This document shows positions 41,129 through 51,146 of a stretch of 64,000 nt of DNA, piece after piece. Each line of letters starts with the position of its first letter. The stretch's first letter is position 1. Position numbers and translations under genes: made by a program. Source of the DNA: an uncultured Clostridia bacterium (lineage in GTDB: Bacteria; Bacillota; Clostridia; Lachnospirales; CAG-274); contig CALWDX010000070.1 in NCBI GenBank assembly GCA_944376805.1, positions 1 to 64,000 of the forward strand, given 5' to 3'. Under the pieces are notes generated by a model. The model worked only from the letters and a program-made list of their open reading frames with translations, made no database searches and was not told the DNA's origin.

Positions 41129-41848
41129 ATGTTGAAAAAGGGCAACATTACTTTGACAGAACAGCTAGTTAATATTATAAAAGAAGACATAGAAAAAGGG
41201 TTATATGATAACAATATGTTGCCTAGAGAAATAGATTACCAAAAAAAGTATAATATTAGTCGTATAACTGTTCGTGCTGCTATGAGTGAATTACAAAATG
41301 CAGGTTATATAGAAAGAATAAAAGGAAAGGGTACGTTTGTAAAAAATAAAAAAATTTCAGAACCACTTTTAAAAATTGAAAGTTTTACAGAGGAAATGGA
41401 AAATAGAGGGCTTATAACAGATACAAAAGATGCTAGTATATTAATTATAGGAGCAGACAAAAAATGTTCTGAAATTTTAAATATTCCAATAAATACTCCA
41501 GTATATAAATTAACTAGAGTAAGACTAATAAATGATATACCTATAGCTTTTTTTACAACTTATTTAAAAAGTGATTATACTTTAACATTAGATAGTAACA
41601 TATATAATAATTCTTTATATAGTTATTTAGCTAATGAGCATAACATATCTATTGAAAGAGTTAAACAATATATAAGTGTAGATTTAGCTAAAAAGGAGAT
41701 GATAGAAAAATTAAAATGTAAGAAAGATGAACCAATACTTGTTTTAAAACGTATAGGGTTTATAGATGATAGTGAAAACCCTTATGAATATACAATAGCA
41801 CAATATATAGGCTCTAAATATGAATATTACTTTGAACTTAGAAAATGA
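41129..41848 (+). CDS. GntR-family regulator with UTRA ligand domain
   Basis: The 239-residue protein has an N-terminal winged helix (YQKKYNISRITVRAAMSELQ, then NAGYIERIKGKGTFV) and a C-terminal UTRA domain (about 85-235; YKLTRVRLINDIPIAFFTTY) that binds a phosphorylated sugar. It starts ten bases after manA and overlaps the following frame, so it is part of the operon. It probably represses the divergent promoters at 39310-39361 and is released by a sugar phosphate. Confidence 0.9.
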   Translation: MLKKGNITLTEQLVNIIKEDIEKGLYDNNMLPREIDYQKKYNISRITVRAAMSELQNAGYIERIKGKGTFVKNKKISEPLLKIESFTEEMENRGLITDTKDASILIIGADKKCSEILNIPINTPVYKLTRVRLINDIPIAFFTTYLKSDYTLTLDSNIYNNSLYSYLANEHNISIERVKQYISVDLAKKEMIEKLKCKKDEPILVLKRIGFIDDSENPYEYTIAQYIGSKYEYYFELRK

Positions 41849-41874
41849 TATATGAAATAATGGAGGATTATTTT

Positions 41875-44259
41875 ATGTCAAAAAAATATAATATATATGT
41901 AGTACATCATTCACATACAGATATAGGGTATACAGATTTACAGGAAACAATTTTATATAATCAAGCTAATTATATAAAAGATGTTATTAAAGATTTAAAT
42001 AAAGCATATGAAGAAGATACTGTTATAAAAGATTTTAAATGGAATTGTGAAACATATTTTTGTGTAGAACAATTTTTAGAAGAAGCAACAGAACAAGAAA
42101 AAGAAGATTTTATTAAATATATTAAAAAAGGTAATATAGGACTATCAGCATCTTATTTAAATTTTACTGACCTTGTAGATATAGATATTTTAGATAAAAG
42201 AACTAAAGAATTTTGTAAAGTTTATGAAGATAAAGGTATAAAAATAAATGCAGCTATGAATGCAGATATTAATGGTATATCTTTAGGAAGTTTAGATGTA
42301 TTTTTAGAAAATGGTGTTGAATTTTTATATACAAATATACATTGTCATCATGGTATGTATCCTTTATATCAAAATCAAAAACCTTATTTTTGGGAAAGTA
42401 AATCAGGTAAAAAATTACTTGTTTGGAATGGTGAACATTACAATTTAGGTAATGCTTTAGGTATTGTTTATAATAAACATCAAAATTTTATGACTGAAAA
42501 TTATTTTGGTAAAGATAAAAAATTAACTCATATTGAAACACTTAAAAATAATATACAAGATTATATAGACCTTTGTGAAAAACATGGTTATGAATATGAC
42601 TTTATACCTATATCAGTATCAGGGGTGTTTAGTGATAATGCACCACCTAATACTGATATAATAGAAACAATAGTAGAATTTAATAAACAATATGGTGATA
42701 CTATAAATATACAAATGGTTACAGTATCAGAACTTTATGAAAAAATTAAAGATAAAGTACAAGATGCGAAAACTTATAAAGGTGATTTAACTGATTGGTG
42801 GGCACATGGCGTACCTAGTACACCTTATGCAGTAAAACACTATAAAGAAGCTCAACGTATATATAATCTTTGTAATAGATTAGACCCAGAAAGAAAAGCT
42901 ATCAATAGTAAATTTGAAAGAGAAGCAGAAGATAATTTACTCTTATATGCTGAACATACTTGGGGACATTCTTCTACTATTACAAACCCTTATGATACAA
43001 TGGTTTTAAATCTTGATATGAGAAAAACAAGTTATTCATCTAAAGCACACGAAGGTGTATCTAAAAATTTACATAGAATTTTACATAGTAAAGGTGATAA
43101 ATTAAGATATTATGATAGACAAGGTAAAATAAAAGCTATTAATACAGTTAATGAAGCTAAAAAATGTATTGTAGAATTTTACATTGAAGTTTGGGGCTTT
43201 GGTGATATAAAAATTATAGATGATAAAACAGGTAATGTTTTAGAGGCTCAAACATCTTCACACCCAAGAGGAGTTTTAGTAACTTTTGTTGATGACTTTT
43301 TACCTTTAGAAGAAAAAGTTTATACTTTTGAAGAAATAGAAAAACAAAAAGATGTTATCAATTCAAGAGTAGCTTATTCTGGTTCTGAAAGAGTAAGAGA
43401 CATAGTAAATGATTATGATAAAATCACATATACATTACCTTATTTTATAGAAAATGACTATTTTAAAATTTCTTATAAAATAGGTGAAGGGGTTACTTCT
43501 TTCTATAATAAAAAAGAAAATAGAGAAATGCTTTTAAAAGATGATGCTAAATTCTTTACACCTATATATGAAAATACAGAAATTAGAACAGATGTATATG
43601 AAGAAAGAAGACGTTTAGGAAGAAATATAAGAGGACTTCATGCAAAAAAATATATTGCACAATTAGATAATATTAAAATTATAGATAATGGCAAAATATT
43701 TAAAACAATTGAGCTTATTTATAAATTAGAAGGTACTTATTTTAGTTCTGTTGTTATAAAACTTTATAATAACTTACCAAAAGTTGATTTTAAATATAAA
43801 ATAGCTAAAACATTTAGTCAAGATATAGAAAATATTTTATTACCTTTAGCACTTGATTTAGGTAATAAAGAAACATTTATTGATAAAGGTAAATCTACAT
43901 TTAAACCAAGTGTTGAACAAATAGATGGTACTTGTATGGAATATTATTTAATAGATACAGGTGTAGTTTATAAAGGTGAAAAAACTAATATTTCTATTAA
44001 TACTTTAGATGCACCTATGATTTATATGGGTAATTTAGACCATCACCCAATTGTACTTTGTGATAAAAAAGAAGAAAATAATAAAAGAAATGTTTATTCT
44101 TGGATAATGAATAATATTTGGGAAACAAACTTTAAAATGGATTTATCAGGTGCAACAGAGTTCTGTTATAGTTTAACTATGGAAGATAGTCAAGATGTAG
44201 ATACTATGTTTAATAGTATGAGAAATGATTATTGCAGAGTAGTAACTTTTATGATATAA
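41875..44259 (+). CDS. Glycoside hydrolase family 38 alpha-mannosidase
   Basis: The 794-residue enzyme starts at ATG 41875 with GGAGG upstream. Family 38 hallmarks: VVHHSHTDIGYTD near the N-terminus (zinc His and Asp), MNADINGISL (nucleophile Asp, about residue 131), and AEHTWGHSSTI in the zinc-site helix region, followed by the beta-rich C-terminal half. No signal peptide, so it works inside the cell on imported mannosides. With ManA, the ROK kinase and the GntR regulator it completes a mannoside-to-fructose-6-phosphate route; no transporter is present in the locus. Confidence 0.88.
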   Translation: MSKKYNIYVVHHSHTDIGYTDLQETILYNQANYIKDVIKDLNKAYEEDTVIKDFKWNCETYFCVEQFLEEATEQEKEDFIKYIKKGNIGLSASYLNFTDLVDIDILDKRTKEFCKVYEDKGIKINAAMNADINGISLGSLDVFLENGVEFLYTNIHCHHGMYPLYQNQKPYFWESKSGKKLLVWNGEHYNLGNALGIVYNKHQNFMTENYFGKDKKLTHIETLKNNIQDYIDLCEKHGYEYDFIPISVSGVFSDNAPPNTDIIETIVEFNKQYGDTINIQMVTVSELYEKIKDKVQDAKTYKGDLTDWWAHGVPSTPYAVKHYKEAQRIYNLCNRLDPERKAINSKFEREAEDNLLLYAEHTWGHSSTITNPYDTMVLNLDMRKTSYSSKAHEGVSKNLHRILHSKGDKLRYYDRQGKIKAINTVNEAKKCIVEFYIEVWGFGDIKIIDDKTGNVLEAQTSSHPRGVLVTFVDDFLPLEEKVYTFEEIEKQKDVINSRVAYSGSERVRDIVNDYDKITYTLPYFIENDYFKISYKIGEGVTSFYNKKENREMLLKDDAKFFTPIYENTEIRTDVYEERRRLGRNIRGLHAKKYIAQLDNIKIIDNGKIFKTIELIYKLEGTYFSSVVIKLYNNLPKVDFKYKIAKTFSQDIENILLPLALDLGNKETFIDKGKSTFKPSVEQIDGTCMEYYLIDTGVVYKGEKTNISINTLDAPMIYMGNLDHHPIVLCDKKEENNKRNVYSWIMNNIWETNFKMDLSGATEFCYSLTMEDSQDVDTMFNSMRNDYCRVVTFMI

Positions 44260-44313
44260 TATTGCTAATATATTATATATTAGTATATAGCTTATATCAA
44301 AGGAGATTTTTAT

Positions 44314-44868
44314 ATGAAAAAAAATGTTTTAAAATCTGGTATTATTTTATCATTAGTTTTAATGACTATAACAGGTTGTTCATCTACAAGTAAAACTGAA
44401 GATACTACTACAAGTGTTGAAAATAGCAGTAAAGTAGAAGAATCTACAAGTGAAGATACTTCAGACAGTAATTCAAACAATGGAGAAGAAATTAAGACAT
44501 TTTTATATAAAAATAAAGAATTAGGTTTTTCAATGGAAATACCAGCTGTAATTGAAGAATATTCTTTTTTTGAAGAAGATAGCAGAACAAATGAAGATGA
44601 AACTATAAATTCAGTTTATTTAATGTATAAAGGTGAAGGCGATGAAAGTATTTTAGTTATGTTTGAAGAAATGAGTATTGCATATTGGGATAAAATGCAA
44701 GCAGAAGAAGGGCCTAAACCAGTAGAAGTTAAAAGAAATGATGAAAGAGTTGTTGTAATGTATCCATTACAGTCTAACCCTTATGAACAAGGAACAACAG
44801 ATTTTGACATTATAAATGAGTTTACAAAACAATCTGATTGTATAGTAGAAACTTTCAAATTTTTATAA
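44314..44868 (+). CDS. Lipoprotein of unknown function
   Basis: The 184-residue protein has a lipoprotein signal peptide with ITGC lipobox, a Ser/Thr/Glu-rich tether (to about residue 65) and a small globular domain starting with FLYKNKELGFSMEIP, a pattern seen in PsbP- or DUF-like lipoproteins. AAAGGAG precedes the ATG. It has a terminator behind it. It follows the mannosidase by about 50 bases, but no functional link is visible. Confidence 0.7.
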   Translation: MKKNVLKSGIILSLVLMTITGCSSTSKTEDTTTSVENSSKVEESTSEDTSDSNSNNGEEIKTFLYKNKELGFSMEIPAVIEEYSFFEEDSRTNEDETINSVYLMYKGEGDESILVMFEEMSIAYWDKMQAEEGPKPVEVKRNDERVVVMYPLQSNPYEQGTTDFDIINEFTKQSDCIVETFKFL

Positions 44869-44875
44869 TTTAAAT

Positions 44876-44906
44876 AAAAGGTTAAGGAATTTTCCTTAAC
44901 CTTTTA
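44876..44906. terminator. Bidirectional terminator between lipoprotein gene and glnA
   Basis: AAAAGGTTAAGGA pairs with TCCTTAACCTTTT, loop ATTT. It serves the lipoprotein gene and, on the minus strand, glnA. Confidence 0.85.
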
Positions 44907-44912
44907 ATATTA

Positions 44913-46244
44913 TTAATATATAGTCATATATCTTTCAAGTTCCCAATTAGAAACATAATTTTTATAAGCATTCCATTCTTTTTTCTTACAAGCTCTATAA
45001 GATTTATAAGCGTGTTCACCTAAAACTTTTTTAACCATAGGGTCGTGTTTCATATAATATAAAGCCTCATTTAAAGTTTCAGGTAAGTTTTCAATACCTC
45101 TAGCTTCTCTTTCTTCTTTACTCATTTCAAATAAGTTTTCATCTACACTTTCAGGACATTTTAATCCTCTTTTAATACCATCAAGACCAGCTGCTAAACA
45201 AAGAGCTAAACAAAGGTAAGGATTTGTAGTAGGGTCTGGACTTCTAAGTTCAACTCTAGTTCCAATACCTCTACTAGCAGGTATTCTAATAATATCAGTT
45301 CTATTAGATGCACTCCAAGCTATATAACAAGGTGCTTCATAACCTGGAACAAGTCTTTTATAAGAATTTACAAGAGGATTAGTAACAGCAGTAATACCTT
45401 TAATATGCTCTAAAACACCAGCAATAAAGCTATAAGCATCTTTACTAAGTCCTAATTTATCTTCTGGGTCATAAAAAGCATTTTTACCATCTTTAAATAA
45501 ACTCATATTAGTATGCATACCAGAACCAGCTATACCATATATAGGTTTTGGCATAAATGTTGCATGTAAACCATATTTTTGAGCAATAGTTTTAACAACC
45601 ATTCTAAAAGTTGTAACATTATCAGCAGTAGCTAAAGCACTATCATATTTAAAGTCAATTTCGTGTTGTCCAGCAGCTACTTCGTGATGAGATGCTTCTA
45701 TTTCAAATCCCATTTCTTCAAGTGTTAAGCAAATATCTCTACGAGCATTTGAGCCACTATCTATAGGAGCTAAATCAAAATAACCTGCTCTATCATTTGT
45801 TTCAGTAGTAGGATGTCCATTTTCATCTACTTTAAATAAGAAAAATTCAAGTTCATTACCTACATTAAAATCATAGCCCATAGATTTAGCTTCTTCTAAA
45901 GTTTTCTTTAATATATATCTAGGACAACCTTCAAAAGGTGTTCCATCTGGTCTGTAAACGTCACATATAAAACGAGCAACTTTACCAGTTTGAGGACGCC
46001 AAGGGAATATAACAAAAGTATCTAAATCTGGTTTAAGATACATATCAGATTCTTCTATTCTTGCAAAACCTTCAATAGATGAGCCATCAAACATCATACC
46101 ATCATTTAATATTTTGTCTAACTGTGATGCAGTAACAGCAATATTTTTAAATTTACCTAAAACATCAGTAAATTGTAATCTAATAAATTTTACATCATTT
46201 TCTTCAACTATTCTTTTAATATCTTTTTTGCTATATTTCGCCAT
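44913..46244 (-). CDS. glnA: Glutamine synthetase, type I
   Basis: The 443-residue enzyme makes glutamine from glutamate, ammonia and ATP. Signatures are clear: [62 protein letters not shown] and the C-terminal [11 protein letters not shown]. The length fits the GSI-alpha type of Firmicutes, which is not adenylylated but regulated by feedback and at the RNA level. GGAGGG precedes ATG. The leader contains a terminator (46271-46309), suggesting attenuation. Confidence 0.97.
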   Translation of the reverse strand: MAKYSKKDIKRIVEENDVKFIRLQFTDVLGKFKNIAVTASQLDKILNDGMMFDGSSIEGFARIEESDMYLKPDLDTFVIFPWRPQTGKVARFICDVYRPDGTPFEGCPRYILKKTLEEAKSMGYDFNVGNELEFFLFKVDENGHPTTETNDRAGYFDLAPIDSGSNARRDICLTLEEMGFEIEASHHEVAAGQHEIDFKYDSALATADNVTTFRMVVKTIAQKYGLHATFMPKPIYGIAGSGMHTNMSLFKDGKNAFYDPEDKLGLSKDAYSFIAGVLEHIKGITAVTNPLVNSYKRLVPGYEAPCYIAWSASNRTDIIRIPASRGIGTRVELRSPDPTTNPYLCLALCLAAGLDGIKRGLKCPESVDENLFEMSKEEREARGIENLPETLNEALYYMKHDPMVKKVLGEHAYKSYRACKKKEWNAYKNYVSNWELERYMTIY

Positions 46245-46270
46245 AACAAGCCCTCCATAAAATTAAATTT

Positions 46271-46354
46271 AAAAAAGGACGCAAAACACCTAATGTTTTG
46301 AACGCCCTTGTTCTTTTCTAATAACAGTATATGAGATATTGCAAAAAATGTCAA
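46271..46354 (-). promoter_or_regulatory. glnA promoter with leader terminator (candidate attenuator)
   Basis: On the minus strand TTGACA (46349-46354) and TATACT (46326-46331) are 17 bases apart. About 15 bases into the transcript, an intrinsic terminator forms: AAGGGCG-TT-CAAAAC with GTTTTG-C-GTCCTT, then a T-run (46271-46309). It stands between promoter and glnA, so expression needs antitermination or readthrough. ANTAR-type antitermination controls glutamine synthetase genes in some Clostridia, but no clear double hexaloop is visible here. Confidence 0.6.
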
Positions 46355-46411
46355 TAGTTTTTTATTTTACATTAAAAATAACTGTATTAACAATATTAAT
46401 ATAATTTAGAA

Positions 46412-47056
46412 TTAGTTTTGAATAGTTACAGATAAAATTTCATATCCTTTTTGTTTTAAGTCATTTACAAGACTATCTGTTTCAAAGCTATCTAATTTTA
46501 TTATAACTTCTCTACCAAAAGAATTAGCAAAATTTGAAATATTTTTAATATTAATATTATGGTTAGCTATAATTTGACTAATTTCAGCAAGTTCACCAAC
46601 TTTTTCAGAAGCTCTTAAAGAAATACGAGTACCAGGAACTTTAACTCCTAATATATCAATAAAAGCTTTAAAAATATCTACCCTTGTAACAATACCAACA
46701 AGATTATTGTCATTATCAACAACAGGTAATGAACCAATACGATTTTCTTTCATAATAAGTGCAGCATCTTCTATAAGGTCATCTTGATTAACTTTAAAAA
46801 CACCTGAACGCATAATGTCACGTACTTTTGTTTTACTAAGTAAATAGTTTATTTCATAAACACTAAGAGAAGTTGCTTTAGAAGGATTTACTTCTGCTAA
46901 AAGTTTTTCTGTAACAAGTCCTAAAAGTTTGTTGTTGTCATCAACAACAGGTAATTGAGAATGTTTAGTTTCTGTTAAGATTTGAAACGCTTTAGAAACA
47001 GAATAATCAGGCTTAACAGATACTACATTTTTTGTCATTTTTTCATATATATACAT
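46412..47056 (-). CDS. CBS-pair and ACT-domain protein (AcuB-like)
   Basis: The 214-residue protein has two CBS domains (residues 1-60, MTKNVVSVKPDYSVSKAFQI, and about 75-130, IMRSGVFKVNQDDLIEDAAL) and a C-terminal ACT domain (about 140-214, TRISLRASEKVGELAEISQI). CBS pairs bind adenine nucleotides, and ACT domains bind amino acids, so it is a metabolic sensor; AcuB-like proteins have an unclear target. It is upstream of glnA on the same strand, but glnA has its own promoter. Confidence 0.85.
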   Translation of the reverse strand: MYIYEKMTKNVVSVKPDYSVSKAFQILTETKHSQLPVVDDNNKLLGLVTEKLLAEVNPSKATSLSVYEINYLLSKTKVRDIMRSGVFKVNQDDLIEDAALIMKENRIGSLPVVDNDNNLVGIVTRVDIFKAFIDILGVKVPGTRISLRASEKVGELAEISQIIANHNINIKNISNFANSFGREVIIKLDSFETDSLVNDLKQKGYEILSVTIQN

Positions 47057-47138
47057 AAAATATGCCCCCTATCAATAAAATATGTATATTATTATATCAT
47101 AATAATATATATTTTGAAAATATAATTAAAGAAAATTT

Positions 47139-47222
47139 TTTAATTTTACAATAAATTTATATATGAAAAATAAAAAATATATTAATTAAACTATCGACAA
47201 TAAATATTTTTTATGATAAAAT
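47139..47222 (+). repeat. Direct repeat of about 85 bases, copy 1
   Basis: Shares nearly all bases with 48219-48308, including TATATGAAAAATAAAAAATA and CTATCGACAATAAATATTTT; copy 2 has a small insertion in the middle. Inside is TCGACA, 17 bases from TAAAAT, a possible promoter, and the reverse strand reads TATTGTCGATAG, similar to a Spo0A box. Confidence 0.75.
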
Positions 47223-47341
47223 AAATTAAAAAGTTATAATGAAATATATAAATAGTTTAAAATTTTCCAACAAATATGGTTTTATAGCAATAAGTATATA
47301 TATTAATATTATAGTTTAAATAATATAGGAGGTATTTTATT

Positions 47342-48043
47342 ATGAAATTTAAAAATTTATGTAAATTTTCAATAATAACAACTATTGTTTTATCGTCATC
47401 ATTTAATGTTTTTGCTTTACCTAAAGATGCTAATTTATATGCTAATTATAGTTTAACTAATTTTAATTTAGATGAAATTAATGTAGATGAATTATGGGAT
47501 AAATTTTTAAATGCAAGTGCAAATGAAAAATTATTAGATATTAAAACTAAAAAACTTAAAGAGTCTAGTATAGCTTTAAAACCTAAAGAAAAAGAAATAC
47601 TTTATTATTTATCAATCCAAAATAAAAATGATTATTCAGAACTTTTAGAAAATCAGTATAATATTGAACAAACAGAATATACATTAAAAAGTCAAAAAGA
47701 ATTATACAAATTACAAAAAAAACAAGCAGAAGAATTATTAAAATCTTTAGGTGAAATAAAAGATAAAAGATTATTAGAATATGAAATATATTCTTCTCAA
47801 GATTTTGAATCACAACAATATACAGATATTTTTAATCAACAGTTAAGTATTAAAAATAAAATTGAAAATATAAAATTTTCTGAAAAAGAATTAGAATATA
47901 ATTATATGATTGGAAATATTACTGATGACCAATTTATATCATCTTACAAAGAATTAGCAAAAGAAAAACAAACTTTAGAAAATACTAATAAAGTATTAGA
48001 TGTTAAAATAAAAAGTTTTAATAGATATATACCATTAATATAA
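47342..48043 (+). CDS. Exported coiled-coil protein, function unknown
   Basis: The 233-residue protein has a signal peptide (to about residue 26, ending FNVFA) and is otherwise almost fully alpha-helical, with long Lys/Glu/Gln-rich coiled coils (about 60-225). This resembles the helical part of TolC-like or other extracytoplasmic coiled-coil proteins, but no family is certain. AGGAGG precedes ATG. It is bracketed by the two copies of the 85-base repeat, so it and the downstream transketolase gene may be controlled in the same way. Confidence 0.65.
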   Translation: MKFKNLCKFSIITTIVLSSSFNVFALPKDANLYANYSLTNFNLDEINVDELWDKFLNASANEKLLDIKTKKLKESSIALKPKEKEILYYLSIQNKNDYSELLENQYNIEQTEYTLKSQKELYKLQKKQAEELLKSLGEIKDKRLLEYEIYSSQDFESQQYTDIFNQQLSIKNKIENIKFSEKELEYNYMIGNITDDQFISSYKELAKEKQTLENTNKVLDVKIKSFNRYIPLI

Positions 48044-48351
48044 TTTTTCAATTTAAGGCCATATTTATTATAAAAAGCACTTAATTTGGTGATTTTTTAA
48101 ATATTAAAAATAAAAATTTTTTATTAATAATTAGTAAAAAATAATTGACAATATATAGTATATATTAAAATTTGAAATATTTTTAGAATGAAGTAATCAG
48201 ATTTTATATATACTATATTTTTAATTTTACAACAAATTTATATATGAAAAATAAAAAATATATTAATATATTTAAACTATCGACAATAAATATTTTTTAT
48301 GATAAACTAAAATAGAATTTATAATATAATTATTTTAGGAGGCTATAACAA
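48044..48351. other. Gene-free stretch with the second repeat copy
   Basis: AT-rich non-coding sequence. Apart from the repeat at 48219-48308 and the AGGAGG site of the next gene, I see no gene and no convincing terminator for the gene at 47342. Confidence 0.6.
48219..48308 (+). repeat. Direct repeat of about 90 bases, copy 2 (upstream of tkt)
   Basis: Homologous to 47139-47222. TCGACA is followed 17 bases later by TAAACT, about 50 bases before the transketolase start. Confidence 0.75.
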
Positions 48352-50328
48352 ATGATAGATAAAGATAAACAAATTATAAATACTATTAGAAGTTTAGGTG
48401 TAGATGCTATTCAAAAAGCAAATTCAGGACACCCAGGAATTGTACTTGGTTCTGCCCCAGCTGCTTATACTTTATGGGCAAAACATTTAAAACATAACCC
48501 TAAAAATCCAGAATGGAGAAATAGAGATAGATTTATTTTATCAGCAGGGCACGGCTCAGCTCTTTTATATTCTTTACTTCATATTTTTGGTTATGATTTA
48601 TCTTTAGAAGATTTAAAACAATTTAGACAGTTAGATTCTAAAACACCAGGACACCCAGAATATAAACATACTGTAGGTGTAGAGGTTACAACAGGACCTT
48701 TAGGGCAAGGTATAGCTAATGCTGTTGGTATGGCTATGGCTGAAAATCACCTTGCTAGCAAATTTAATAAGGAAGGTTATAATATAGTGGATCATTATAC
48801 TTATGCACTTTGTGGTGATGGTTGTCTTATGGAAGGTATTGCTTATGAGGCAGTTTCTTTAGCAGGTACTTTAGGTCTTAATAAATTAATTATATTATAT
48901 GATAGTAATAATATTACAATAGAAGGTAACACAGATATTGCATTTAGAGAAGATGTATGTAAAAGATTTGAAGCTTGTGGATTTGATACACAAGTAGTAA
49001 ATGATGGTAATGATATAGAAGCAATATGTAAAGCAATAGAAAATGCTAAAAAATCTGATAAGCCTTCTTTAATTGAAATTAAAACAGTAATTGGTTATGG
49101 TGCACCTAATAAAGCTGGTAAAGCATCTGCTCATGGAGAGCCTTTAGGAAATGATGAAATAAAAGCTATGAGAGAATATTTTGGACTTAAAGATGAAGAT
49201 TTCTATATAGATGAAGAAGTTACAAGTGCTATGAAAGAAGTTCAAGCTAACTTAGAAAAATATGAACAAGATTGGAATAATCTTTTAGAAAATTATAAAA
49301 AAGAATATAGAGAACTTTATGAAGAATATAAAAAATGGTATGCTGACGATTTCTTAAAAGAAATTGAAGAAGATGAAACTTTCTGGAATTATACAGAAGA
49401 AACAGCTACAAGATTATCTTCTGAATTAATTTTAAATAAATTAGCAAAAGTTATGCCAAATATGTTTGGTGGTTCTGCTGACTTATCTCCTTCTAATAAA
49501 TCTGTTATGAAAGATAGAGGAGAATATTCTAAAGAAACACCAGAAGGTGATAATATTCATTTTGGTATTAGAGAACACGCTATGACGGCTATTGCTAATG
49601 GTATGTATCTTCATGGTGGAGTTAGACCATATATAGCAGGTTTCTTTGTATTTAGTGATTATATGAAACCAAGCCTTAGACTTTCTGCACTTATGAATTT
49701 AGGTGTTGTTAGTATATTTACACATGATAGTATAGGTGTTGGTGAAGATGGACCTACACACCAACCTATTGAGCATTTAGCAGCTCTTAGAAGTATACCA
49801 AATTATACAGTTATTCGTCCTTGTGATACAAATGAAACAGCTGCTGCTTGGTATCTTGCTATTAAGAGAAAAGAAAGTCCAACAGGTTTAATTTTTACAA
49901 GACAAAATACTAAATTATTTGGAGATGCTAAAAAAGCTCTTAAAGGTGGATATATTATAAAAGATTGTGATAATACACCAGATGCTATTATTATTGCTAC
50001 AGGTTCTGAGGTTGGTATATCTGTAGAAGCTAGTGAAATGTTAGCTAAAGAAGGTATAAATGTAAGAGTTGTAAGTATGCCTAGTTTTGAAATATTTGAA
50101 GAACAAGGTAATGAATATAAAGAAAGTGTTTTACCTAAAACTATTACAAAAAGAGTTGGTGTAGAAGCTGGTTCTTCTTTTGGTTGGCATAAATATATTG
50201 GTTTAGATGGTGAAATGGTATGTATGGATAATTTTGGAGCATCAGCACCATTTGCTAAACTTTTTGATAAATATGGATTTACAGCAGAAAATATATGTAA
50301 TAAAGTTAAAAGTATTTTAAATAAATAA
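48352..50328 (+). CDS. tkt: Transketolase
   Basis: The 658-residue thiamine-diphosphate enzyme of the pentose phosphate pathway transfers two-carbon units between sugar phosphates. Visible motifs: [31 protein letters not shown], cofactor motif [14 protein letters not shown], and [18 protein letters not shown]-type active-site region ([18 protein letters not shown]). The N-terminal, pyrimidine-binding and C-terminal domains are all present at usual length. AGGAGG precedes ATG. It has a strong terminator and lies behind the repeat at 48219-48308. Confidence 0.97.
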   Translation: MIDKDKQIINTIRSLGVDAIQKANSGHPGIVLGSAPAAYTLWAKHLKHNPKNPEWRNRDRFILSAGHGSALLYSLLHIFGYDLSLEDLKQFRQLDSKTPGHPEYKHTVGVEVTTGPLGQGIANAVGMAMAENHLASKFNKEGYNIVDHYTYALCGDGCLMEGIAYEAVSLAGTLGLNKLIILYDSNNITIEGNTDIAFREDVCKRFEACGFDTQVVNDGNDIEAICKAIENAKKSDKPSLIEIKTVIGYGAPNKAGKASAHGEPLGNDEIKAMREYFGLKDEDFYIDEEVTSAMKEVQANLEKYEQDWNNLLENYKKEYRELYEEYKKWYADDFLKEIEEDETFWNYTEETATRLSSELILNKLAKVMPNMFGGSADLSPSNKSVMKDRGEYSKETPEGDNIHFGIREHAMTAIANGMYLHGGVRPYIAGFFVFSDYMKPSLRLSALMNLGVVSIFTHDSIGVGEDGPTHQPIEHLAALRSIPNYTVIRPCDTNETAAAWYLAIKRKESPTGLIFTRQNTKLFGDAKKALKGGYIIKDCDNTPDAIIIATGSEVGISVEASEMLAKEGINVRVVSMPSFEIFEEQGNEYKESVLPKTITKRVGVEAGSSFGWHKYIGLDGEMVCMDNFGASAPFAKLFDKYGFTAENICNKVKSILNK

Positions 50329-50330
50329 TT

Positions 50331-50363
50331 AATAATACCCCCACTAAAAGTGGGGGTTATTAA
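50331..50363 (+). terminator. Terminator after tkt
   Basis: A strong stem, ACCCCCAC with GTGGGGGT, extended by A/T pairs. Confidence 0.85.
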
Positions 50364-50541
50364 ATAGGGAAAGTTTATTTATGGTAATAATGAACATTTA
50401 ACGAGGTAAACAATAAATAAATGTAATAAATAAAATAAAAATGAAGATAAAAAAAGAAGAAGGATTATATTATTGTGAAGATGTTGAAAGTTATATGGTC
50501 AATCTATTTGTATATAGATTGAATTTATAAGGAGTAAAATT

Positions 50542-51129
50542 ATGGAAAAGTTGAAAAAACAAATGTCTTTTTTGATAGAAATAGATAAATTAAAAAATGT
50601 ATTTAGACAATCTTTAATATCAGATAAATCAAGAAATGAAAATGATGCTGAACATTCTTGGCATATGGCAATGTATGCCACAATTTTAGAAGAATATGCA
50701 CCAAAAGGAACAAATATATTAAAAGTTATAAAAATGGCTTTAGTACACGATATAATAGAAATTTATGCAGGTGATACTTTTTTATATGATGAAGAAATGA
50801 CAAAATCAAAAGAAAAAAGAGAAAAAGAAGCAGCTGAAAAAGTATATTCTATTTTACCAAGTGAACAAGGAAAAGAAATTAAATCTTTATGGGAAGAATT
50901 TGAACAAAAGAAAACTAATGAAGCAATATTTTGTGCTACATTAGATAGAATACAACCTATAATATTAAACTATTTAACAGAAGGTGGAACTTGGAAAAAA
51001 CACAATGTAACAAAAGAAATGGTATTGAAAAAAGGTTATTTAATATTTGAAAATGCAGATGAAAGATTAAAAAAATTTGTTTTAAATATAATAAATGAAA
51101 GTGTAGAAAAAGGATATTTATTACCTTAA
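50542..51129 (+). CDS. HD-domain hydrolase (YfbR-like, probable 5'-nucleotidase)
   Basis: The 195-residue protein shows the HD metal-binding pattern: NDAEHSWHMAMYA (H...H) and ALVHDIIEIYAGD (HD), with a distal Asp in ATLDRIQ. This places it near YfbR/HDDC2-type 5'-deoxynucleotidases, which dephosphorylate dNMPs. GGAG precedes ATG. It starts 17 bases before a PARG-like gene and is probably cotranscribed with it, which suggests nucleotide or ADP-ribose metabolism. Confidence 0.85.
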   Translation: MEKLKKQMSFLIEIDKLKNVFRQSLISDKSRNENDAEHSWHMAMYATILEEYAPKGTNILKVIKMALVHDIIEIYAGDTFLYDEEMTKSKEKREKEAAEKVYSILPSEQGKEIKSLWEEFEQKKTNEAIFCATLDRIQPIILNYLTEGGTWKKHNVTKEMVLKKGYLIFENADERLKKFVLNIINESVEKGYLLP

Positions 51130-51146
51130 AGTAAGGAGAGAAATTT

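Noticed and set aside
50441-50530. 29-codon frame between tkt and the HD gene
   Set aside because: No binding site and no recognisable sequence; likely chance in AT-rich DNA.
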